A stretch of DNA of 64,000 nt from CAVSMC01 sp963798655 (GCA_963798655.1 CAWCUH010000003.1:372001-436000); one strand, 5' to 3'; counted from the stretch's first letter, positions 41,917-51,700 are shown. The notes: generated by a model not told the origin, from the sequence alone. Made by a program: numbers and translations.

Positions 41917-42909
41917 GTGAGCGCAGCGCTGTCCGAATTCCAGCTGATCGAGCGCTATTTCACGCGCGCGCCGCGCGCCGCGTCGGTCGTCCTCGCCGGC
42001 GGCGACGATGCCGCGCTGGTGAGGCCGGCGCCGGGGATGGAAATCGCGTTGTCGGTCGACATGCTCGTCGAGGGCCGTCATTTCGCTGCGGGCGTCGATC
42101 CGCGATCGCTCGGCCACAAGGCGCTCGCCGTGAACCTGTCCGACATGGCGGCCGTCGGCGCAACGCCTCGATGGGCGCTGCTTGCGGGCGCGCTCCCGAA
42201 TGCCGACGCGCAGTGGCTGCAAGCGTTCTCCGACGGCCTCTTCGCGCTCGCCGATGCGCATCGCGTCGACGTTATCGGCGGCGACACGACGCAAGGCCCG
42301 CTCAACGTGTGCGTGACGATTGCCGGTGAGGTGCCCGCAGGACAGGCGGTCCGCCGATCCGGTGCTCGCGCCGGCGACGACATTTACGTATCGGGCTCGC
42401 TCGGCGACGCGGCGCTCGCGGTCGCAGCCGCGAATGGTCGGGTGAACCTCGACGCGGGCGCGCTCGAGCGCTGCCGCGCGCGGCTCGACTGGCCCACGCC
42501 GCGCGTCGCGCTCGGCGAACGATTGCGCGGCGTCGCGACGTCGATGATCGACGTTTCCGATGGGCTCACGGGCGATCTTCGACACATTCTCGATGCGTCG
42601 CGCATCGGCGCGGCGATCGAGCTCGCTTCGATCCCGCGCTCGGACGCACTCGATGCACTGCTCGCCACCGCGGCGCGCAGCGTCGCGCTCGAATGCCTGC
42701 TCGCCGGCGGCGACGACTACGAGCTGCTGTTCACCGCGCCGCCGACCGCCGCGCCGGCGCTCGCGGCCATCGCGCACGATCTCGCGTTGGCCTTGACGCG
42801 CATCGGCTGGATCACCGGGGAGCGCGGGCTCGCGATCAGCGACGAGCGCGGCGATGCGCTGCTGACGATCCCACGCGCGTTCGACCACTTCGCCGATCCG
42901 AGCCCCTAG
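41917..42909 (+). CDS. thiL: thiamine-monophosphate kinase
   Basis: A 330-residue AIR-synthase-fold kinase making thiamine diphosphate. Motifs are GGDDAALVRPAPGMEIALSVDMLVEGRHF, ALAVNLSDMAAVGATPRWALL, DVIGGDTTQGPLNVCVTI and MIDVSDGLTGDLRHIL. The later GGDDYELLFTAP is also typical. The start is a GTG preceded by a consensus -10 box and no Shine-Dalgarno. It follows nusB by 36 bases in the conserved nusB-thiL-pgpA order and would support the thiamine-diphosphate enzyme in this genome. Confidence 0.95.
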   Translation: MSAALSEFQLIERYFTRAPRAASVVLAGGDDAALVRPAPGMEIALSVDMLVEGRHFAAGVDPRSLGHKALAVNLSDMAAVGATPRWALLAGALPNADAQWLQAFSDGLFALADAHRVDVIGGDTTQGPLNVCVTIAGEVPAGQAVRRSGARAGDDIYVSGSLGDAALAVAAANGRVNLDAGALERCRARLDWPTPRVALGERLRGVATSMIDVSDGLTGDLRHILDASRIGAAIELASIPRSDALDALLATAARSVALECLLAGGDDYELLFTAPPTAAPALAAIAHDLALALTRIGWITGERGLAISDERGDALLTIPRAFDHFADPSP

Positions 42910-43069
42910 GATGAAACATCCCCCACGCTCGCTCCGCTCGCTGCCCCCGGGGGCCGGTCAGTCGGTCGGGGCGGCCGTTCCCGACTAGGATGAAACATCC
43001 CCCCACGCTCGCTCCGCTCGCGGCCCCCCGGGGGGCCGGTCAGTCGGTCGGGGCGGCCCTTCCCGACTG
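42906..43069. repeat. 79-82 bp tandem duplicated palindromic repeat
   Basis: Two near-identical units start CTAGGATGAAACATCC at 42906 and 42985. Each holds CACGCTCGCTCCGCTCGC, a GC palindrome and GGTCAGTCGGTCGGGGCGG before CCCGACT. The palindrome is 12 bp in unit 1 (42943-42954) and 18 bp in unit 2 (43021-43038). The first unit contains the thiL stop, and the second ends just before the pgpA ATG. Such units are common between genes in Burkholderiales. Confidence 0.9.
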
Positions 43070-43071
43070 AC

Positions 43072-43581
43072 ATGCAAGCCGACACGACGAGCGCACCGCG
43101 TCCGGGCTGGCGGTTCGTGCTTGCGCATCCGGCGCATTTCCTCGCGCTCGGCTTCGGCGCAGGGCTTGCGCCCGTGATGCCCGGCACGTTCGGCTCGCTC
43201 GTCGCGATCCCGATCGCCGCCGTTCTGCGGCTGTGGGGCGACGCGGCTTATGCGATCGCGCTGGTCGCCGGCTTCGCCGTCGGCATCTGGGCGTGCGGCA
43301 TTGCCGGCCGCGCGCTCGGCGACGACGATCACGGCGCAATCGTCTGGGACGAAGTGGTTGCGTTCGCGCTGGTGCTGTTCTTCGTCGGCTTGGAGTGGTG
43401 GCGCGTCGCGCTCGCCTTCGTGCTGTTCCGCGCATTCGACATCGTGAAGCCTCCGCCGATCCGCCAGGTCGAGCGCAAGCTCTCGGGCGGCCTCGGCGTG
43501 ATGGCGGACGACGTGCTCGCCGCCGCGTACACGCTGGTCGCGTTCGCCGTCGTGCAGCGGATCGCGGGAGCCTTGGTGTGA
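43072..43581 (+). CDS. pgpA: phosphatidylglycerophosphatase A
   Basis: A 169-residue inner-membrane enzyme that dephosphorylates phosphatidylglycerophosphate. AHFLALGFGAGLAPVMPGTFGSLVAIP, the acidic DDDHGAIVWDEVVAF motif and FRAFDIVKPPPI followed by GGLGVMADDVLA match PgpA. Three to four hydrophobic segments are evident. The order thiL-pgpA is conserved; here a tandem palindromic repeat is wedged between them. The stop overlaps the next gene's GTG. Confidence 0.94.
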   Translation: MQADTTSAPRPGWRFVLAHPAHFLALGFGAGLAPVMPGTFGSLVAIPIAAVLRLWGDAAYAIALVAGFAVGIWACGIAGRALGDDDHGAIVWDEVVAFALVLFFVGLEWWRVALAFVLFRAFDIVKPPPIRQVERKLSGGLGVMADDVLAAAYTLVAFAVVQRIAGALV

Positions 43582-44357
43582 ACGACGGCGCGCACGTGCA
43601 TGGCATCGATGCGCGCCGCGTCGAGGAAGCGAGCTTCAACTGCGTACCGGTGCAGCGGCAGCTGTTCTACGACGGATGGGTTCTGCGCGTCACGCCCAGT
43701 CCGACGAAGCGCGCGCGCAGCGTCACGGCGTTCTTCGGCTCGACGCTGCCGCTCGACGCCAAGGTCGCGTACTGCGAGGCGGTGTACGAGCGGCTCGGCC
43801 TGCCGTGCCTGTTCCGATTGACGCCGTTCGACGCGCCGGCCGATCTCGATCGCCAGCTCGAGGCACGCGGCTACCAGTCGTTCGACGACACGCTCGTGCA
43901 GGTCATGCCGCTCGAGCAGCCGCCGTCGTTCGCGATTCCCGGCGACGTCGACGTCATGTCGGTTTCAGCGAACGCGTTTTCGCGCGCGCTCGCCGCGTTG
44001 CGGGGGACGCCGGCACGCCAGCGAGCGGTGCGCCGCGCGTGGCTCACCCGGACGCCGCTGCCGGTGCGCGCGGTCGTCGCCGAGATCGACGGACGCCCGG
44101 TCGCCGTCGGGCAATCGTCGATCGACGACGGCCTTGCGATGATCGGCAGCATCGCGACTGCCGAGGACCTGCGCGGCCGCGGCATCGCCACCGCGGTGGT
44201 CGGCGCGCTGCTCGCGTGGGCGTGGGAGCGCAATGCGCATCACGCCTATCTGCAAGTGAACGACGACAATCACCGCGCGCTCGCCGTGTACCGGCGATTC
44301 GGATTCGAGACGGCGTATGCGTATCACTATCGCGGCCGACCGGGAGCGTGCGAATGA
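43578..44357 (+). CDS. GNAT family N-acetyltransferase
   Basis: A 259-residue protein whose C-terminal domain has the acetyl-CoA motif EDLRGRGIATAVVGALLAWAWE (about 197-218) and NHRALAVYRRFGFETAY. The N-terminal half (about 1-120, with VPVQRQLFYDGWVLRV and LFRLTPFDAPADLDRQL) is a degenerate second GNAT-like domain. The acceptor substrate is unknown. The GTG start overlaps the pgpA stop (GTGA), and pncC follows after a 103-base gap. Confidence 0.82.
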   Translation: MNDGAHVHGIDARRVEEASFNCVPVQRQLFYDGWVLRVTPSPTKRARSVTAFFGSTLPLDAKVAYCEAVYERLGLPCLFRLTPFDAPADLDRQLEARGYQSFDDTLVQVMPLEQPPSFAIPGDVDVMSVSANAFSRALAALRGTPARQRAVRRAWLTRTPLPVRAVVAEIDGRPVAVGQSSIDDGLAMIGSIATAEDLRGRGIATAVVGALLAWAWERNAHHAYLQVNDDNHRALAVYRRFGFETAYAYHYRGRPGACE

Positions 44358-44460
44358 GCGCGGCGGCCGAAGGCAAGGCGCGAAGCGGGCGTCGCCGCGC
44401 GAGTTCGCGGAGGCCGACGCAGCGATCGGTGATCGACTGCGGTGGATCGGAGGCCGACGA

Positions 44461-44964
44461 ATGAGCGCGCTCGACCTGGCCGTCGCGCTCGGCGACGCGG
44501 CGAAGTCGCGCGGGCTGCGCATTGCGACGGCCGAGTCCTGCACCGGCGGTCTCGTCGCCGGGGCGATTACCGACGTCGCGGGCAGCTCGGAATGGTTCGA
44601 GCGCGGCTTCGTCACGTATTCGAACGAGGCGAAGCGCGACCTGCTCGGCGTGTCCGATGCGACGCTCGGCTCGCACGGCGCGGTGAGCGAGCAGGTGGCC
44701 GCCGAAATGGCGACCGGCGCGCTGCGTGCAAGCGAAGCCGACGCGGCCGTGGCGATCACGGGCGTCGCCGGGCCCGGCGGCGGCACGGCGGCCAAGCCCG
44801 TCGGCATGGTGTGCTTCGCCTGGGCGGCGCTCGACGGCCCGGTCCGCACCGAGACGCGGCATTTCCCGGGCGACCGCGCGGCGGTTCGCGCGGCAGCGGT
44901 GGCAAGAGCGATCGCGGGGCTCGTGGACGCCGTGCAACAGCTGCGCCCGGCGGCAGAGCGCTAG
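44461..44964 (+). CDS. pncC: nicotinamide-nucleotide amidohydrolase (CinA C-terminal domain protein)
   Basis: A 167-residue PncC-type deamidase of the pyridine-nucleotide cycle, NMN to nicotinate mononucleotide. LRIATAESCTGGLVAGAITDVAGSSEWFERGFVTYSNEAK is diagnostic, with ITGVAGPGGGTAAKPVGMV and ETRHFPGDR. The start at 44461 has GGAGG seven bases upstream; an in-frame ATG at 44317 would add 48 arginine-rich residues and is rejected. A pncC-recA order is common in this group. Confidence 0.94.
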   Translation: MSALDLAVALGDAAKSRGLRIATAESCTGGLVAGAITDVAGSSEWFERGFVTYSNEAKRDLLGVSDATLGSHGAVSEQVAAEMATGALRASEADAAVAITGVAGPGGGTAAKPVGMVCFAWAALDGPVRTETRHFPGDRAAVRAAAVARAIAGLVDAVQQLRPAAER

Positions 44965-44977
44965 GCCGTTCGGCCGC

Positions 44978-45007
44978 TTGCGTCGAACGATCGTTCTATC
45001 CGATAAT
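44978..45007 (+). promoter_or_regulatory. recA promoter with palindromic operator candidate
   Basis: TTGCGT (44978-44983) and GATAAT (45002-45007) have an 18-base spacer. The spacer contains the perfect 12-bp palindrome GAACGATCGTTC at 44985-44996, of the GAAC-N4-GTTC form used by LexA in Gram-positive bacteria. The usual proteobacterial CTGT-N8-ACAG box was not found upstream of recA. Its role as an SOS operator is inference. Confidence 0.55.
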
Positions 45008-45104
45008 CGCGCCGACTGACCCTTTCGCCCCAGGGCCTTGGTGTGCTGTGGCGGCAGCCGCGGGAGGGTTCGACGATCCGCTATTCTTCCTGACAGAGGA
45101 ACAC

Positions 45105-46166
<1,062 letters not shown>

Positions 46167-46175
46167 CGTTACACG

Positions 46176-46667
46176 ATGGCGTTCGGCCGGCCGTCGAAAC
46201 CCGCGCGGCCGGCGAAGTCGCTGCAAGCGCGCGCGATCGCGCTGCTCGCGCGACGTGAATACGCGCGCGCCGAGTTGCGCGCCCGGCTGCTTGCGACGGG
46301 CGCCGATCGCGCGGAAGTCGACGAGGTCCTCGATCGGCTCGAAAAGCTCGGCTATCTGTCGGACGCGCGCTTCGCGAGCGGCGTCGTGCGTCAGAAGGCC
46401 GGCGGATTCAGCAAGCGGGCGATCGCGCACACGCTGAAAGAGAAGGGCGTCCCCGGCGCGGCCGCAAAGGATGCGCTCGCTGCCCTCGACGGCGCCGACG
46501 AGCTCGAGCAGGCGCGCGCGTTGTGGCAGCGGCGTTTCGGTCATCCGCCGAAGGACGACCGCGAAAAGGCGCGGCACGTGCGCTTCCTGCTTTCGCGCGG
46601 ATACTCGCCGGGCATCGCGTATCGCGTGCTGCGTGCGGCCGGCGCGCGCCTCGACGAGGACAGCTGA
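46176..46667 (+). CDS. recX: regulatory protein RecX
   Basis: A 163-residue helical inhibitor of RecA filaments. Motifs are ALLARREYARAELRARLLATGA, VLDRLEKLGYLSDARFASGVVRQKAGG and IAHTLKEKGV, ending FLLSRGYSPGIAYRVLR. It lies directly after recA, the standard arrangement. Confidence 0.95.
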   Translation: MAFGRPSKPARPAKSLQARAIALLARREYARAELRARLLATGADRAEVDEVLDRLEKLGYLSDARFASGVVRQKAGGFSKRAIAHTLKEKGVPGAAAKDALAALDGADELEQARALWQRRFGHPPKDDREKARHVRFLLSRGYSPGIAYRVLRAAGARLDEDS

Positions 46668-46703
46668 ACGCCGTCGCGCGGCCATCAACGCGCCCGGGCG
46701 CAT

Positions 46704-46732
46704 TTGGCCGCGGGAGGCTTTCCGCTTAAAAT
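46704..46732 (+). promoter_or_regulatory. sigma-70-type promoter of alaS
   Basis: TTGGCC (46704-46709) and TAAAAT (46727-46732) have an exact 17-base spacer. They lie in the 115-base recX-alaS gap, about 50 bases before the alaS ATG. Confidence 0.6.
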
Positions 46733-46782
46733 TAAAGACTTTGCCGCACGAGCGCTGGTGGCATGCGCGCGCATCCTGTCCG

Positions 46783-49401
46783 ATGAAAGCGAACGACATC
46801 CGATCGAAGTTCCTGCAGTTCTTCGCCGACCGCGGCCATGCGGTCGTCGCGTCGTCGTCGCTCGTTCCCGCGAACGATCCGACGCTGCTGTTCGTGAACT
46901 CCGGCATGGTGCAGTTCAAGGACGTCTTCCTCGGCGCGGACAAGCGGCCGTATTCGCGCGCGACGACGGCGCAGCGCTGCGTGCGCGCCGGCGGCAAGCA
47001 CAACGATCTCGAGAACGTCGGCTACACGGCGCGTCATCACACGTTCTTCGAGATGCTCGGCAACTTCAGCTTCGGCGACTACTTCAAGCGCGACGCGATC
47101 CGCTTCGCGTGGGAGCTGCTGACCGACGTCTACGGCCTCGCGCCGGACAAGCTCTGGACGACCGTCTACCAGGACGACGACGAGGCGTACGACATCTGGA
47201 CGAAGGAGATCGGCGTGCCGGCCGATCGCTGCGTTCGCATCGGCGACAACAAGGGCGCGAAATACGCGAGCGACAATTTCTGGCAGATGGCCGACACCGG
47301 CCCGTGCGGGCCATGCTCGGAAATCTTCTACGACCACGGCCCGGAAGTCGCGGGCGGCCCGCCGGGCTCGCCGGACGCCGAGGGCGATCGCTACATCGAG
47401 ATCTGGAATCTCGTGTTCATGCAGTTCAACCGCGACGACACCGGTGTGATGAATCCGCTGCCGAAGCCGTCGGTCGACACCGGCATGGGACTCGAGCGGC
47501 TGGCGGCGGTGCTGCAGGGCGTTCACTCGAATTACGGCATCGACCTGTTCCAGGATCTGATCCGCGCCGCGGCGCGCGAAACGCATTCGAAGGACCTCGC
47601 GAGCCCGTCGCTCAAAGTGATCGCCGATCACATCCGCGCATGCGCGTTCCTGATCGTCGACGGTGTGATTCCGTCGTCGGAGGGTCGAGGCTACGTCCTG
47701 CGACGGATCGTTCGCCGCGCGATCCGCCACGGCTACAAGCTCGGTCAGCGCAAGCCGTTCTTCTACCGTCTGGTCGACGATCTCGATCGTGTGATGGGCG
47801 ACGCGTACCCCGAGCTGCGCCGGCACAAGTCGACCGTTGCCGAAGTGTTGAAGGCGGAAGAGGAGCGCTTCGGCGAGACGATCGACAACGGCATGCGCAT
47901 CCTCGAGCAGGCGCTCGCCGACGGCAAGAGGACGCTGGACGGCGAAACGGCGTTCACGCTGTACGACACGTTCGGCTTTCCGCTCGATCTCACCGCCGAT
48001 GTCTGTCGTGAGCGCGGCGTCGCCGTCGACGTCGACGGATTCGATCACGCGATGGGCGCGCAGCGAGAGCGCGCGCGTGCGGCGTCGCAGTTCAAGATGG
48101 GCGACAAGCTCGACTACGAAGGAACGAAGACGCGCTTTCGCGGCTACGAGACGCTGTCGTCGGAAGGCCGCGTCGTCGCGCTGTACCGCGAAGGAACGCC
48201 CGTTGCATCGCTCGCCGGCGGCGAGCAGGGCGTCGTCGTGCTCGACCAGACGCCGTTCTATGCGGAGTCGGGCGGCCAGGTCGGCGATCGCGGCGAGCTC
48301 ACGTGCGGTGGCGTCTGCCTGACGCTGTTCGCCGTCGAGGATACGCAGAAGATCCAGGCCGACGTGTACGGCCACGTCGGCGTCATGAAGACCGGCGAAT
48401 TGAAAGTCGGCGACATCGTCGCCGCGCAGGTCGATCACGCGGCGCGCGCGCGCACGATGCGCAATCACTCGGCGACGCATCTGATGCACAAGGCGCTGCG
48501 CGAGGTTCTCGGCGGCCACGTGCAGCAGAAGGGCTCGCTCGTCGATGCGGACAAGACGCGCTTCGACTTCGCGCACAACGCGCCGATGACCGACGAGCAG
48601 ATCCGCCAGGTCGAGGCGATCGTCAATCGCGAGATCCTCGAAAATGCGCCGACCAACGCGCAGACGATGGCGTACGACGAAGCGGTGAAGGGCGGCGCGA
48701 TGGCGCTCTTCGGCGAGAAGTACGGCGACGAAGTGCGCGTGCTCGACATCGGCAGCTCGCGCGAGCTCTGCGGCGGCACGCACGTCTCGCGCACCGGCGA
48801 CATCGGCTTTTTCAAGATCGTGTCCGAAACCGGCGTTGCGGCGGGCATTCGTCGCGTCGAAGCGATCACCGGCGACAACGCGCTCGCCTGGGTGCAGGCG
48901 CAGGAAGCGAAGCTCGCGGCGGCAGCCGCGACGTTGAAGGCGCCGGTCGACGAAATCACGGCGCGCATCGCGCAATTGATGGAAAGCGCGCGGACGACGG
49001 AGCGCGAGCTCGCGCGGCTCAAGGCGAAGATCGCAGCGTCGACGGGCGACGATCTCGCGGGGAGCGCCGTGGATGTCAACGGCGCCAAGGTCCTCGCCGT
49101 GACGCTCGACGGCGCCGACGTCAAGGCGCTGCGCGAGACGATGGACAAGCTGAAGGACAAGCTCAAGAGCGCGGCGATCGTGCTGTCGTCGGTCACGGAC
49201 GGCAAGGTGACGCTGATCGCGGGTGTCACGCCCGATCTCACCGCGAAGGTCAAGGCCGGCGAGCTCGTCAATTACGTCGCGCAGCAGGTCGGCGGCAAGG
49301 GCGGCGGTCGTGCCGACATGGCGCAGGCGGGCGGCAACGACCCCGCGCAGCTGCCGAAGGCGCTGCAGTCGGTGCGCGTCTGGGTCGGCGAGCGGTTGTA
49401 G
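46783..49401 (+). CDS. alaS: alanyl-tRNA synthetase
   Basis: An 872-residue class II tRNA synthetase of normal length. The catalytic domain (1-240) starts IRSKFLQFFADRGHAVVASSSLVPANDPTLLF and has RHHTFFEMLGNFSFGDYFK. The editing domain carries the zinc motif HSATH near 565 and CGGTH near 663. The C-Ala region ends GGKGGGRADMAQAGG. The start at 46783 follows the promoter and fits the family N-terminus; the longer open frame upstream reads recX in another frame. Confidence 0.97.
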   Translation: MKANDIRSKFLQFFADRGHAVVASSSLVPANDPTLLFVNSGMVQFKDVFLGADKRPYSRATTAQRCVRAGGKHNDLENVGYTARHHTFFEMLGNFSFGDYFKRDAIRFAWELLTDVYGLAPDKLWTTVYQDDDEAYDIWTKEIGVPADRCVRIGDNKGAKYASDNFWQMADTGPCGPCSEIFYDHGPEVAGGPPGSPDAEGDRYIEIWNLVFMQFNRDDTGVMNPLPKPSVDTGMGLERLAAVLQGVHSNYGIDLFQDLIRAAARETHSKDLASPSLKVIADHIRACAFLIVDGVIPSSEGRGYVLRRIVRRAIRHGYKLGQRKPFFYRLVDDLDRVMGDAYPELRRHKSTVAEVLKAEEERFGETIDNGMRILEQALADGKRTLDGETAFTLYDTFGFPLDLTADVCRERGVAVDVDGFDHAMGAQRERARAASQFKMGDKLDYEGTKTRFRGYETLSSEGRVVALYREGTPVASLAGGEQGVVVLDQTPFYAESGGQVGDRGELTCGGVCLTLFAVEDTQKIQADVYGHVGVMKTGELKVGDIVAAQVDHAARARTMRNHSATHLMHKALREVLGGHVQQKGSLVDADKTRFDFAHNAPMTDEQIRQVEAIVNREILENAPTNAQTMAYDEAVKGGAMALFGEKYGDEVRVLDIGSSRELCGGTHVSRTGDIGFFKIVSETGVAAGIRRVEAITGDNALAWVQAQEAKLAAAAATLKAPVDEITARIAQLMESARTTERELARLKAKIAASTGDDLAGSAVDVNGAKVLAVTLDGADVKALRETMDKLKDKLKSAAIVLSSVTDGKVTLIAGVTPDLTAKVKAGELVNYVAQQVGGKGGGRADMAQAGGNDPAQLPKALQSVRVWVGERL

Positions 49402-49493
49402 CGTGCACGTTGTCAGCCCGACCTGTGTCGGCGCGCAACGCCGCAATGCGTCACGCCACGACGTCAAGCGGTGCGCTCCGAATGCCGTGAGAC

Positions 49494-49925
49494 ATGGCGC
49501 TGCGCGCTGACATCACGCTCGACGCGCTGCGCGTACGCGGCGACGGCTACTTGCCGGGCCTGGTCGGCTTCCGCCTGACAGCGGTCGAGCAGGGCATGCT
49601 CGTCGCCGAGCTCGACATTCGGCCCGAGCTGCTGGCACCCAACGGCTTTCTTCACGCGGCGACGGTCATCGCTCTCGCCGACACGGCGTGCGGCTACGGC
49701 TGCATCGCGCACCTGCCCGAAGGCGGCGGGAACTTCACCACGATCGAGTTGAAGACGAACTTCCTCGGCACGGCGCGCGAGGGCACGATCGCATGCATCG
49801 CGAAGCCGGCGCACCTCGGGCGCACGACGCAGGTGTGGGACGCCGTCGTGTCGCGCCGCGACAACGGACGCCCGATTGCGTTGTTTCGCTGCACGCAGAT
49901 GATCCTGCGCTCCGACGCGGGCTGA
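49494..49925 (+). CDS. PaaI-type hotdog thioesterase
   Basis: A 143-residue hotdog-fold protein. The motif LLAPNGFLHAATVIALADTACGYGCIAHLP near residues 42-72 holds the conserved N-G-H region of PaaI-like acyl-CoA thioesterases. FTTIELKTNFLGTAREGTI and RTTQVWDAVV follow. It probably hydrolyses aryl- or acyl-CoA esters. It lies 92 bases after alaS with no evident partner genes. Confidence 0.85.
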   Translation: MALRADITLDALRVRGDGYLPGLVGFRLTAVEQGMLVAELDIRPELLAPNGFLHAATVIALADTACGYGCIAHLPEGGGNFTTIELKTNFLGTAREGTIACIAKPAHLGRTTQVWDAVVSRRDNGRPIALFRCTQMILRSDAG

Positions 49926-50017
49926 ACGGCTCGCGCGAAGACAACCGTCCGTCGGCCCGGTAGTCGTCGCCGCCAAGGCGAGCGCGAAGTGGCATAGCAG
50001 TTGCCTCCTCACCGGGG

Positions 50018-51535
50018 ATGACCCCGCCAGGTTCGATCTCCATCGCCCGAGCGCTGTGGCCGTACGCATTGCTGTGGACGGTACTGGTCGCCGCGCTGAC
50101 GACGACGGCCGTCGTGCAGATCGCGAACGATCGCGAGGCGGACGTCGCCGAGGCGCGCGCGCGGCTCGACAATCTTTCGCGAGTGCTCGCCGACAACGTG
50201 AGCCGCACGCTCGACGGCATCGATCGCACGCTGAGCGTCGTCAAGGGCCTGCACGAACGCAACCTCGCGGCGGTGCCGCTCGAAACGCTGTTCGACGCGT
50301 TCAAGCTTGGTGACGACGTCGAGCATGGCGTCGCGGTGTTCGATCGCAGCGGACGGCTGGTGATATCGACGTCGCGCGGCGGCGAGCGATCGCTCTGGGA
50401 TGTCGCGGCGCCGGTTGATCTGGCCGATGCATCGCTGCACCAGGGATCGCAACTGCGTGTCCAACGTCCGGTGCGCGTTGGCGGACGTGACGAGCACTAC
50501 GTCGTGCCGGTGGCGAAGCGTCTCGAAGGCGCGGGCGGCGAATTCGACGGGTTCGTCGCTTCGGTCATCGACACCGCGCGGCTGGTTGCGCTCTACGCCG
50601 ACATGCACGCGAAGAGCGCGGGAACGGTCGGCGTCGCATTCAACGACGGCCGCATCATCGCGCGAAGCGCCACGTCGACGGCCGCCCTGTCGAACGGCGC
50701 GAACGCGGACTCGGCACTGCCTGTCATCGGTGCAAAAGTCGACGTCATGATCGAATGGCGGACGCTCGACGATCGCCGTCAGCTCGTCGCCGTGCGTCCG
50801 GTCGCCGCTACCGGCCTCGCGGTGTTCGCGAGCATGGAAGAGCGCGAGGTGTTCGCTTCCAACCGCCTGTTCATGACCAACGCGATCGGCTCGCTCGTCG
50901 TCATCGTCGCCGCGATCACGCTGCCGCTCGCGTTCGTCGCGCGGCGCACGCTGTACGACATCCATCGCAGGCACCGTCTCGAAGCAGGCGACGCGACCGA
51001 GCACAGCCGCGCACGCGCCGATCCGCTGACCGGCATCGCGAACCGCGCGTCGTTCGACGAGCACCTGAAGAACTGCCATCTGCTCCTGGCGCGATACGGC
51101 AAGCCGTTCGTGCTCGCGTTCCTCGACGTCGATCACTTCAGGCAGGTCAACGAAGGCGGCGGCCAGGACGCCGGCGACCGCGCGCTGCGTCGGCTCGCGC
51201 ACACGATGCAAAACGCCGTTCGCCAGACGGACCTCGTCGCGCGGCTCGGCGGCGACCAATTCGCGATCCTGATGCCTGGTGCGCGCGTCGCATCGGTGAA
51301 GCGGGTGCTCGACCAACTACGTGCGACGCTCGGCGTCGATGCGGCGATCGCCGGATGGCCGATCACGTTCTCGGTCGGCGTCGTCGCGTTCGAGTCGGCG
51401 CCGCCGCGGCCCATCGACGCCGCGAATCTCGCCGACAGTCTGATGCACGAGGTGAAGGGCATGGGGCGCGACGGCATTCGCTACGCCGTGTATCGCGACC
51501 ACGAGCTGCTGTCGGCGGTTCACGCCGCGGCGTGA
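50018..51535 (+). CDS. membrane sensor with degenerate GGDEF domain
   Basis: A 505-residue protein. TM1 is at about 14-36, a periplasmic Cache-like sensor domain at about 40-285 and TM2 at about 292-312. A GGDEF domain lies from about 332 (RADPLTGIANRASFDEHL). The active-site signature reads RLGGDQF instead of GGDEF, and the NDxxGH motif reads NEGGGQ. Two metal- or substrate-contacting positions are thus altered, so cyclase activity is doubtful; it may bind GTP or c-di-GMP as a receptor. No RxxD I-site is obvious before GGDQF. No EAL domain is present. Confidence 0.87.
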   Translation: MTPPGSISIARALWPYALLWTVLVAALTTTAVVQIANDREADVAEARARLDNLSRVLADNVSRTLDGIDRTLSVVKGLHERNLAAVPLETLFDAFKLGDDVEHGVAVFDRSGRLVISTSRGGERSLWDVAAPVDLADASLHQGSQLRVQRPVRVGGRDEHYVVPVAKRLEGAGGEFDGFVASVIDTARLVALYADMHAKSAGTVGVAFNDGRIIARSATSTAALSNGANADSALPVIGAKVDVMIEWRTLDDRRQLVAVRPVAATGLAVFASMEEREVFASNRLFMTNAIGSLVVIVAAITLPLAFVARRTLYDIHRRHRLEAGDATEHSRARADPLTGIANRASFDEHLKNCHLLLARYGKPFVLAFLDVDHFRQVNEGGGQDAGDRALRRLAHTMQNAVRQTDLVARLGGDQFAILMPGARVASVKRVLDQLRATLGVDAAIAGWPITFSVGVVAFESAPPRPIDAANLADSLMHEVKGMGRDGIRYAVYRDHELLSAVHAAA

Positions 51536-51590
51536 GCAGCGAGCAGGGGCCCCGACTCGCGGAGCGAGTTGGGGGTGCGAGCAATTGGGA
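51536..51590. repeat. dispersed palindrome family B, copy 2
   Basis: GAGCAGCGAGCAGGGG leads into an 11-bp hairpin of CCCCGACTCGC (51550-51560) with GCGAGTTGGGG (51564-51574), one G-T pair and a 3-base loop. It begins right after the GGDEF gene stop and matches the copy after mmsA. Confidence 0.78.
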
Positions 51591-51595
51591 AAGCC

Positions 51596-51638
51596 GAGGG
51601 TCAGAGTGGAGCTTCGCACAAGCTGCACTCTGACCCTC
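51596..51638. repeat. dispersed palindrome family A, copy 5
   Basis: Arms of 19 bp with one mismatch lie at 51596-51614 and 51620-51638, with a 5-base loop. The outer sequence is GAGGGTCAGAGTG; the inner arm GAGCTT/AAGCT differs from the other copies but pairs with itself. It is nested between family B copies 2 and 3. Confidence 0.88.
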
Positions 51639-51644
51639 CGTTTG

Positions 51645-51700
51645 AGCGGCGAGCAGAGCCCAACTCGTGGGGCGAGTTGGCGATGCCAGCATAGCGGTTG
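51645..51700. repeat. dispersed palindrome family B, copy 3
   Basis: GAGCGGCGAGCAGAGCCC leads into an 8-bp hairpin of CCAACTCG (51660-51667) with CGAGTTGG (51673-51680), then CGATGCCAGCA. It is more diverged than copies 1 and 2. With copy 2 it brackets family A copy 5. Confidence 0.72.

Noticed and set aside
39373..42888. 1171-codon reverse-strand open frame over the rib-nusB-thiL region
   Set aside because: It is antisense to five recognised genes, is arginine-rich and shows no protein family pattern; it is a by-product of high GC content.
44354..44464. 36-codon ORF between the GNAT gene and pncC
   Set aside because: It overlaps both neighbours by ATGA but is arginine/serine-rich with no recognisable motif and is too short to support.
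45008..45104. Canonical CTGT-N8-ACAG SOS box before recA
   Set aside because: The only similar words (CTGTGGCGGCAG, CTGACAG) have the wrong spacing.
46732..49467. 911-codon reverse open frame over alaS
   Set aside because: Antisense shadow of alaS with no recognisable domain.
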